The translations under genes were made by a program, and so were the position numbers. From Variovorax paradoxus (GTDB taxonomy: Bacteria; Pseudomonadota; Gammaproteobacteria; Burkholderiales; Burkholderiaceae_C), in the NCBI RefSeq assembly GCF_000834655.1, contig NZ_JXQQ01000004.1:28380-92379 (forward strand): a stretch of 64,000 nt of DNA. Reading direction: 5' to 3'. The first letter of the stretch is position 1. Each line of letters starts with the position of its first letter. The notes beneath the pieces were generated by a model. It worked only from the letters and a program-made list of their open reading frames with translations, was not told where the DNA came from and did not search any database. This document shows, piece after piece, positions 57,886-64,000 of this stretch.

Positions 57886-60210
57886 TTACTGCACGAAGCC
57901 CATGCCGCGCGATTCGCGGACCTCGGGCTTGATGCGATGCTCGGCCTCGAGCTGGTCGAGAAACTCCGCCGCCGAAAATTCGACCGCGAGGATATCGGTC
58001 TGGCGTTTCACCGCCGCGAAATCCCCGGGGCACAGCTGCGCCAATTGCGCGAGCCGCGTTCTCACTTCGCCGGTCAGGAGCGCTGCGTCGCCCGCGAGCG
58101 CCTCGGTCACGAACATGCGCTCGCGCTGCACGGCCGTGAGCGGCTTGAACTTGATCTTGAAGGTGAAGCGCCTGAGCGCCGCCTGGTCGAGCCGGTCGAG
58201 CAGGTTGGTGGTGCAGACGAACACGCCGTTGAAGCGCTCCATGCCCTGCAGCATCTCGTTGACCTCGGTGACCTCGTAGGTGCGCTGCGCGCTGCGGCGG
58301 TCCTGCAGGAAGGAGTCGGCCTCGTCCAGCAGCAGCACCGCCTTCTCGGCCTCGGCCTCCTTGAACATGGCGGCCATGTTCTGCTCGGTCTCGCCGACGT
58401 ACTTGCTCATGAGGTCGCTGGCCTGCTTGATGATGAGCGGCCGGCCCACGGCCCGCGCGATGTGCTCGGCCAGCGCCGTCTTGCCGGTGCCCGGCGCGCC
58501 GTAGAAGCACAGCGTGCCGTGGCCGCGCGCCTTGAGCGCCTCGACGATGCGCGGAATCTCGAAGCGGGTCTCGACGTTGAGCATGTCGAGGTCGTAGGTG
58601 GTGACGTTGCGGCGCTCGCCGCGACCGGTGTCGAGCGTGCCAAGGGCGAGGTCGGCGTTGCGCAGCTGCCGCTCGATGAGGCCTTCCATCGAGGCATCGT
58701 CGGTCTTGGCCAGGCCCGCAAAGCGCACCGCGGTGCGGATCTGCGCCGGCGTGAGGCCCTTGCGCTCGGCCAGCTTGGCGGTGAAGGCCTCGGACACCAC
58801 GACGCCTTCGAGCGTCTTCTTCACGAGCTGCTCGCGCGCGCCGGGCGGCGGCGACTTGAGTTCGAGGTGGTAGGCGAAGCGGCGGCGGAACGCAGGGTCG
58901 ATCTGCTCGATGCGGTTGGTGACCCACAGCGTAGGCACCGGGTTGGCCTCCAGGATCTGGTTGACCCATGCCTTGCCGCTCACGCTGCCGCTGGTGGGCG
59001 CAGGAATCTGCTCGGCGCGCGCCATGAATTGCGCGGCCTCGGTGCTGATCGGCGGAAACACGTCCTCGACCTCGTCGAAGAGCAACGCGGCCTGCGCGCT
59101 GCCCTTCAGGAACACCTGCGCGATCTGAAGCGAGCGGTAGCGGTCGCGGCCGCTCAGCGAGTTGCCATCGCGGTCGGCGTATTCGACCTCGAAGAGCTCA
59201 AGGCCCGCGGCCTGCGCGACCACTTTCGCGAGCTCGGTCTTGCCGGTGCCGGGAGGGCCGTAGAGCAGCACGTTGACGCCGGGCTCCTTGCGCGCAACGG
59301 CGGCGCGCAGCAGCGTGACGAGCATCTGCGCGTCTTCTTCGACGAAGGAAAAATCGTGCGGCGTGAGCGCGCTCTTGGCCGAGGGCCGCGTGAACACGGC
59401 CATCAATTCGTTGTGGTCGCGGTACTCGCGCATGAGAACCGGCGGCAGCTTCTCGCTGACCTTCATGAGGTCGGCGAGGTCGGTGATGTTGTGTTCCGAA
59501 ATCAGGTTCTCGACGAGGCCGATGCGCTCGAGCCGCGAGCCCGCGCGCAATGCCTCGCCGACTTCGCTCGCGTTGACGCCGGCGATGTCTGCAATGGCGG
59601 CGTAAGCCTCGGGCGCGTTGTTGACCTTGAACTCGACCAGCAGCGAGCGCAGGTCGCGTTGATACCGCGCAAGCGTGCCGTAGAGCAGCAGCGCACGCTC
59701 GGCCTTGTTCAGTTGCAGCAAGCCCGCCAGTGCGTCGATGTTCTTCTCGACCAGGGTCGACTGCTTGCGCAGGGCATGCGTGAGCCAATCACGCGTGACG
59801 GCGAGCACCGAGAGCAGGTCCTTCGGCTGGTCCTTCGCATATTCGTCCAGGTAGAAGAAAAGCGTGCCTTCTTCATACGGACCGCGCCACACGCCATGGC
59901 GCTCCAGCAGCGTGCGACCATCGAAATTCTCGACGCCCTTCCATGCCTCGTTGCCCGCGCAGCGTCGGCCGAGGAACTCGCGCAGTCGCTGCAATACCGC
60001 GGCAGGCCACACGAGGTGGCGTCCCGTGAGCGAGAGCAATCCGTTGATATCACGCCGGACATTGAAGCGCGGCCCCTGCTTGGCTGCGAGCGTGAGCACG
60101 AAGTGCGAGCACATGAGCTCGAGCACCGGCGCTTCCTTGAGGCCAGGCGAAGGCAATGCCTGCCCGCGTACCGCAGCAGCCACTACATCGACACCCGCAC
60201 GCTTGACCAT
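57886..60210 (-). CDS. Tandem AAA+ ATPase of unknown function
   Basis: The 774-residue protein has an N-terminal region of about 300 residues with no recognised domain (DWLTHALRKQSTLVEKNIDA and an N-helical section). Two AAA+ modules follow. The first has Walker A GPPGTGKT at 318-325 and Walker B LLFDEVED (Asp-Glu 379-380). The second has GAPGTGKT at 571-578 and LLLDEADS (629-630), with arginine-finger candidates at FRRRF and LRRF. It is organised like spastin/CDC48-type unfoldases, but its role is unknown. A GGAGG site precedes the ATG. It is 49 bp upstream of the S41 lipoprotein gene on the same strand. Confidence 0.85.
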   Translation of the reverse strand: MVKRAGVDVVAAAVRGQALPSPGLKEAPVLELMCSHFVLTLAAKQGPRFNVRRDINGLLSLTGRHLVWPAAVLQRLREFLGRRCAGNEAWKGVENFDGRTLLERHGVWRGPYEEGTLFFYLDEYAKDQPKDLLSVLAVTRDWLTHALRKQSTLVEKNIDALAGLLQLNKAERALLLYGTLARYQRDLRSLLVEFKVNNAPEAYAAIADIAGVNASEVGEALRAGSRLERIGLVENLISEHNITDLADLMKVSEKLPPVLMREYRDHNELMAVFTRPSAKSALTPHDFSFVEEDAQMLVTLLRAAVARKEPGVNVLLYGPPGTGKTELAKVVAQAAGLELFEVEYADRDGNSLSGRDRYRSLQIAQVFLKGSAQAALLFDEVEDVFPPISTEAAQFMARAEQIPAPTSGSVSGKAWVNQILEANPVPTLWVTNRIEQIDPAFRRRFAYHLELKSPPPGAREQLVKKTLEGVVVSEAFTAKLAERKGLTPAQIRTAVRFAGLAKTDDASMEGLIERQLRNADLALGTLDTGRGERRNVTTYDLDMLNVETRFEIPRIVEALKARGHGTLCFYGAPGTGKTALAEHIARAVGRPLIIKQASDLMSKYVGETEQNMAAMFKEAEAEKAVLLLDEADSFLQDRRSAQRTYEVTEVNEMLQGMERFNGVFVCTTNLLDRLDQAALRRFTFKIKFKPLTAVQRERMFVTEALAGDAALLTGEVRTRLAQLAQLCPGDFAAVKRQTDILAVEFSAAEFLDQLEAEHRIKPEVRESRGMGFVQ

Positions 60211-60326
60211 CAGGCAACCTCCAATGAGGAATTTCGTGGAGAGACCATAACGCAGACTTTTAGCTTCGGGAAGACGCCGAAAGGGTAAAAACCCTGATCC
60301 AGCGATTCCAGCCCACAATGCGCGCC

Positions 60327-61526
60327 ATGGTTGGAATCGAAGAAATCCGGCGCGCCGCGGTGCGCCTTGAGGGGCAGGTGCTCAATACGCCCTGCGTCGA
60401 GTCGCGCACGCTCTCAGAGATCGTCGGTGCGCAGGTGTTCCTGAAGTTCGAGAACCTGCAGTTCACATCCTCATTCAAGGAGCGTGGCGCTTGCAACAAG
60501 CTGGTCGATCTTTCGGAGGCCGGCACGCGCGGCGTGATCGCGATGTCGGCCGGCAACCATGCGCAGGGTGTGGCCTATCACGCGCAGCGGCTGGGCCTGC
60601 GGGCCCTGATCGTGATGCCGCGCTTCACGCCCGGCGTGAAGATCGAACGCACGCGCGGTTTCGGCGCCGAAGTGGTGCTGCACGGCGACACGCTCGATGC
60701 GGCCCGCGCGCATGCGCTGGAGCTTGCCGAGCGCGAAGGGCTGACCTTCGTACACCCCTACGACGACGAAGCCATCATCGCCGGCCAGGGCACGGTGGCG
60801 CTCGAGATGCTCGACGTGGTGCCCGATCTCGACACGCTGGTCGTGGCGGTCGGCGGCGGCGGGCTGATCGCGGGCATGGCAGTCGCGGCGCGCGATCGCA
60901 AGCCGGACATCGAGATCGTGGGCGTGCAGACCACGCGGTTCCCCGGCATGGTCAATGCCGTCAAGGGCACGCACCACGTGCAGGGCAAGAGCACCATCGC
61001 CGAGGGCATCGCCGTGGGCACGCCCGGCGTGCTGACGCAGGAGATCATCGCGAGCAAGGTCGACGACCTGGTGCTGGTGGACGAAGGCGACATCGAGCAG
61101 GGCGTATTGATGCTGCTGGAGATCGAGAAAACCCTGGTGGAAGGTGCGGGTGCTGCTGGTCTCGCGGCGCTGATCCGGCATCCCGAGCGCTTCAAGGGCA
61201 AGCGTGTCGGGCTGGTGCTTTCGGGCGGAAACATCGATCCGCTGCTGCTCGCAGCCATCATCGAACGCGGCATGGTGCGGGCCGGACGGCTGGCGCGGGT
61301 ACGTGTGAGCGCGCGCGATGTGCCGGGTTCGCTGGCCGAGATTACGGCGACTGTGGCCGAAGCGGGCGCTAACGTCGATGAAGTCCACCATCAGCGCGCG
61401 TTCACGATGTTGGCGGCCCAGAACGTCGACATCGAGCTGGTCCTGCAGACCCGCGGACGGGCCCATCTTGCCAGCGTGCTGACCGCGCTGAAGGACGCCG
61501 GCTTCGAAGCCGAGGAACAGCATTGA
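60327..61526 (+). CDS. ilvA: Threonine ammonia-lyase with ACT domain
   Basis: The 399-residue PLP enzyme deaminates threonine to 2-oxobutyrate. The PLP-lysine lies in SFKERGACNKL, with the phosphate-binding VAVGGGGLIAGMAVA and a SGGNIDPL motif. A single C-terminal ACT domain (RVRVSARDVPGSLAEITATV) makes it resemble the compact TdcB/IlvA2 type, typical of biosynthetic or catabolic ammonia-lyases in Burkholderiales. It may also deaminate serine. The start could be nine nt upstream at 60318. It is divergent from the AAA+ gene. Confidence 0.9.
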   Translation: MVGIEEIRRAAVRLEGQVLNTPCVESRTLSEIVGAQVFLKFENLQFTSSFKERGACNKLVDLSEAGTRGVIAMSAGNHAQGVAYHAQRLGLRALIVMPRFTPGVKIERTRGFGAEVVLHGDTLDAARAHALELAEREGLTFVHPYDDEAIIAGQGTVALEMLDVVPDLDTLVVAVGGGGLIAGMAVAARDRKPDIEIVGVQTTRFPGMVNAVKGTHHVQGKSTIAEGIAVGTPGVLTQEIIASKVDDLVLVDEGDIEQGVLMLLEIEKTLVEGAGAAGLAALIRHPERFKGKRVGLVLSGGNIDPLLLAAIIERGMVRAGRLARVRVSARDVPGSLAEITATVAEAGANVDEVHHQRAFTMLAAQNVDIELVLQTRGRAHLASVLTALKDAGFEAEEQH

Positions 61527-61625
61527 GCGTGTGAGAGGGGGCTCGCAACCCCCTAGACCGCTCTGTAGAGCCCCGCCGGTAAAATGCCGCCAGTTTTGTC
61601 ATTTGTGTATTCGAGGTACTTCCCG

Positions 61626-61778
61626 ATGTCCAACCCCACTCCCGTCGAGCCCGGCCACGCCGCAGCCGCCGAACATGACGCCGTCGAATCGGTCGTCCAC
61701 CTGATGCCCATCGTGCTCCCGCTCGCAGGCGGCGTGCTGATGCTTCTCCTGGCATCCATCGCTGTCTACTTGGCCTGA
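61626..61778 (+). CDS. Small single-pass membrane protein
   Basis: The 50-residue product begins MSNPTPVEPGHAAAAEHDAV and ends with a single hydrophobic helix, LMPIVLPLAGGVLMLLLASI, near the C-terminus. The start is the ATG at 61626 behind a GAGGTAC site. No known family is recognised. It lies between threonine dehydratase and pckG and is short enough to be easily missed. Confidence 0.65.
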   Translation: MSNPTPVEPGHAAAAEHDAVESVVHLMPIVLPLAGGVLMLLLASIAVYLA

Positions 61779-61925
61779 CAGCCTGTTGGGCAGTCGTCCG
61801 CGGGCGGTGCGGCCCGCGACGGCGCAGTCTCCCTTCGCGAAACGTTTTCTCAAACGGACCTCCGCGCCCATTGCAGGCACGGCGTCCCGTTCGGAAAGAC
61901 GATTTTTCAACTTAGGAGATTTCCG

Positions 61926-63791
61926 ATGAACGCACCCACGATGAAGGGCCTCGCCATTCAGGCGCCCTCATACGTCAAGAACGCGAAACTGATTGCCTGG
62001 GTGGCCGAGATGGCCGCGCTGTGCAAACCCGAGGCCATCTATTGGTGCGACGGCAGCAAGGAAGAGTACGACCGTCTTTGCCAGCAGCTGGTCGACGCGG
62101 GCACCTTCAAGAAGCTCAACCCCGCCAAGCGGCCCAATTCGTTCCTCGCGGTGTCCGACCCGACCGACGTCGCACGCGTCGAAGACCGCACGTTCATCTG
62201 CTCCAACGAGAAGGAAAGCGCCGGCCCCACCAACAACTGGATGGCCCCGGCCGAGATGCGCGCCACGCTGCAGCCGCTTTTCGACGGTTGCATGAAGGGC
62301 CGCACGATGTATGTGGTGCCGTTCAGCATGGGTCCGCTGGGCTCGCCGATTGCGCACATCGGCATCGAACTCTCCGACAGCCCTTACGTGGCGGTCAACA
62401 TGCGCATCATGACCCGCATGGGCAAGGCCGTGTACGAGGTGCTGGGCGCCGACGGCGAATTCGTGCCCTGCGTCCACACCGTGGGTGCGCCGCTCGAAGC
62501 CGGGCAAAAGGACGTGTCCTGGCCCTGCAACAAGACCAAGTACATCGTTCATTACCCCGAGACGCGCGAGATCTGGAGCTACGGCTCGGGCTACGGCGGC
62601 AATGCGCTGCTGGGCAAGAAGTGCTTCGCGCTGCGCATCGCCTCGAACATGGGCCGCGACGAAGGCTGGCTGGCCGAGCACATGCTGATCCTCGGCGTTA
62701 CGAACCCCGAAGGCAAGAAGTACCACGTGGCAGCTGCCTTTCCGAGCGCCTGCGGCAAGACGAACTTCTCGATGCTGGTGCCACCCGCCGGCTTCGAAGG
62801 CTGGAAAGTCACGACCATCGGCGACGACATCGCCTGGATCAAGCCCGGCAAGGACGGGCGCCTCTACGCCATCAACCCTGAGGCTGGCTACTTCGGCGTG
62901 GCGCCAGGCACCAACATGCTGACCAATCCGAACTGCATGGACAGCCTGAACAACGACGTGATCTTCACGAACGTCGCGCTGACCGACGACGGCGATGTGT
63001 GGTGGGAAGGCATGGAGCAAGACACCAAGACGCTGCCCGCGCATTTGACCGACTGGCAGGGCAAGGACTGGACGCCGCAGATCGCCAAGGAAACCGGCGC
63101 CAAGGCGGCGCACCCGAACTCGCGCTTCACCGTGGCAGCGACGAACAATCCGGCGCTCGACGATGCTTGGGACGATCCGAAGGGCGTGGCGATCGATGCC
63201 TTCATCTTCGGTGGCCGCCGCTCGACCACGGTGCCGCTGGTGACCGAGGCGCGCAATTGGGTCGAAGGCGTCTACATGGCTGCGACTATGGGTTCCGAAA
63301 CAACCGCTGCCGCCGGCGGCCAGCAAGGCGTGGTGCGTCGCGACCCGTTTGCAATGCTGCCGTTCGCTGGCTACAACATGGCGGACTATTTCCAGCACTG
63401 GCTCAATGTCGGCAAGAAGCTCGAGGCCTCGGGCGCGAAGCTGCCCAAGATCTATACGACCAACTGGTTCCGCAAGGGTGCCGATGGCAAGTTCGTCTGG
63501 CCTGGCTATGGCGAGAACATGCGCGTGCTGAAGTGGATGATCGACCGCATCGAAGGCAAGAAGACCGAAGGCGTCGAGCACATCACCGGTGTGAGTCCGC
63601 GCTACGAGGATTTGAATTGGACGGGGCTGGAATTCAGCGCCGAGCAGTTCGCCACTGTGACGAGTATCGACAAGGCAGCCTGGCAGGCGGAGCTGAAGCT
63701 GCATGCCGAGCTTTTCCAGCAGCTGTCGCATCACTTGCCGAAGGAGCTGCCGGAGACAAAGGCTGCCATTGAGCAGCGGTTGGCTGCCTGA
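61926..63791 (+). CDS. pckG: GTP-dependent phosphoenolpyruvate carboxykinase
   Basis: PEPCK interconverts oxaloacetate and phosphoenolpyruvate with GTP at the start of gluconeogenesis. The 621-residue protein has the kinase-1 motif [52 protein letters not shown] and [38 protein letters not shown] follows. It is of normal length. A TTAGGAGA ribosome-binding site lies 6 nt before the ATG. A strong hairpin lies 43 bp beyond the stop. Confidence 0.97.
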   Translation: MNAPTMKGLAIQAPSYVKNAKLIAWVAEMAALCKPEAIYWCDGSKEEYDRLCQQLVDAGTFKKLNPAKRPNSFLAVSDPTDVARVEDRTFICSNEKESAGPTNNWMAPAEMRATLQPLFDGCMKGRTMYVVPFSMGPLGSPIAHIGIELSDSPYVAVNMRIMTRMGKAVYEVLGADGEFVPCVHTVGAPLEAGQKDVSWPCNKTKYIVHYPETREIWSYGSGYGGNALLGKKCFALRIASNMGRDEGWLAEHMLILGVTNPEGKKYHVAAAFPSACGKTNFSMLVPPAGFEGWKVTTIGDDIAWIKPGKDGRLYAINPEAGYFGVAPGTNMLTNPNCMDSLNNDVIFTNVALTDDGDVWWEGMEQDTKTLPAHLTDWQGKDWTPQIAKETGAKAAHPNSRFTVAATNNPALDDAWDDPKGVAIDAFIFGGRRSTTVPLVTEARNWVEGVYMAATMGSETTAAAGGQQGVVRRDPFAMLPFAGYNMADYFQHWLNVGKKLEASGAKLPKIYTTNWFRKGADGKFVWPGYGENMRVLKWMIDRIEGKKTEGVEHITGVSPRYEDLNWTGLEFSAEQFATVTSIDKAAWQAELKLHAELFQQLSHHLPKELPETKAAIEQRLAA

Positions 63792-63834
63792 TCGCAAGGA
63801 AATAGTGACAAACAGGGCCTTGTTAGGCCCCAGC

Positions 63835-63866
63835 AAAAAGCCCAATGGAGTTCCATTGGGCTTTTT
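63835..63866 (+). terminator. Rho-independent terminator after pckG
   Basis: AAAAAGCCCAATGGA and TCCATTGGGCTTTTT form a 15-bp stem closing a tiny loop, and the 3' arm ends in TTTTTT on the plus strand. It is 43 bp after the pckG stop and also works in reverse because of the A run upstream. Confidence 0.92.
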
Positions 63867-63959
63867 TATTTGGTGGGCGGCGAGTCACCTCTTATTTCAC
63901 CCGGCATTTATTCGCTTACCGGGTTCGAGCGAACGGGCGATTTCAAATCCTCAAAGCAA

Positions 63960-63989
63960 AAAACCCCAGTCATTGCTGACTGGGGTTTT
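63960..63989. terminator. Second strong terminator at the right edge, probably for a minus-strand gene beyond the window
   Basis: AAAACCCCAGTCA and TGACTGGGGTTTT form a perfect 13-bp stem around TTGC. The left side is a long A run (GCAAAAAAA), so on the minus strand it gives GGGGTTTTTTTGC. This suggests that a gene to the right of the window is transcribed towards pckG. The stretch between the two terminators (63867-63959) has no gene. Confidence 0.85.
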
Positions 63990-64000
63990 CTGGGCTGTAA

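Overview
The window is high-GC DNA with dense, mostly minus-strand operons. Its gene set suggests a beta-proteobacterium of the Comamonadaceae, most likely Variovorax or a close relative. The supporting features are a split methionine synthase, fused LivHM permeases, an SAH riboswitch before metH, a hut regulon under a HutC repressor, and many short GC-rich interspersed palindromic repeats. The genus is an inference from gene content; there is no rRNA or tRNA gene in the window.

Layout: (1) 1-8.6 kb, minus strand: a type VI secretion operon tssA-tssB-tssC-hcp-tagJ-tssE-tssF-tssG, cut by the left edge inside tssG. (2) 8.7-28.3 kb: a large nicotinamide/nicotinate catabolic locus. The minus-strand operon reads 6-hydroxynicotinate reductase, UPF0280 (ApbE superfamily), two DUF1185 paralogues, a branched-chain-type ABC transporter, a Tat-exported nicotinamidase, a second solute-binding protein, and nicotinate dehydrogenase nicA and nicB (molybdopterin subunit fused to a three-haem cytochrome c). 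A FAH-family enzyme follows. Divergent from it on the plus strand are ferredoxin-NADP reductase, a TetR regulator and enamidase. Two strong palindromes sharing TGTAG/CTACA half-sites lie in the divergent promoter. (3) 28.4-31.6 kb: a three-gene membrane glycosylation module (GtrA, polyprenol-type GT2, GT39-like). (4) 31.7-39.1 kb: the two halves of a split cobalamin-dependent methionine synthase. The C-terminal half has an SAH riboswitch. Between the halves lie a secreted lipase with its foldase and a PACE efflux pump divergent from a LysR regulator. (5) 39.2-52.7 kb: a complete histidine utilisation locus (hutC, H, U, D, I, F, G) with two ABC systems and an IclR regulator. Three GTMTAKAC HutC-type boxes mark its control points. 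(6) 52.9-64 kb: recQ, a lipoprotein nucleoside hydrolase with a double LacI-type operator, an S41 protease lipoprotein, a tandem AAA+ ATPase of unknown role, threonine dehydratase, a small membrane protein and GTP-dependent PEP carboxykinase, ending in two strong terminators.

How the parts work together: the nicotinate locus appears to combine an aerobic cytochrome-linked hydroxylation step (NicAB) with the reductive 6-hydroxynicotinate reductase/enamidase route known from anaerobic Eubacterium barkeri. Two family pairs (DUF1185 x2 and UPF0280) sit in the operon without an assigned step. E. barkeri 6-hydroxynicotinate reductase carries a covalently bound flavin, and the neighbouring gene here belongs to the ApbE (flavin transferase) superfamily. 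A dedicated flavinylation function is therefore the most attractive new hypothesis. The hut locus degrades histidine via formiminoglutamate deiminase (HutF) and formylglutamate deformylase (HutG), and is predicted to be controlled as one regulon by HutC.

Short palindromic repeats of at least three sequence types occur in gaps and, unusually, inside coding regions (twice in nicB, and at the 3' end of hutI), where they add in-frame peptide segments.
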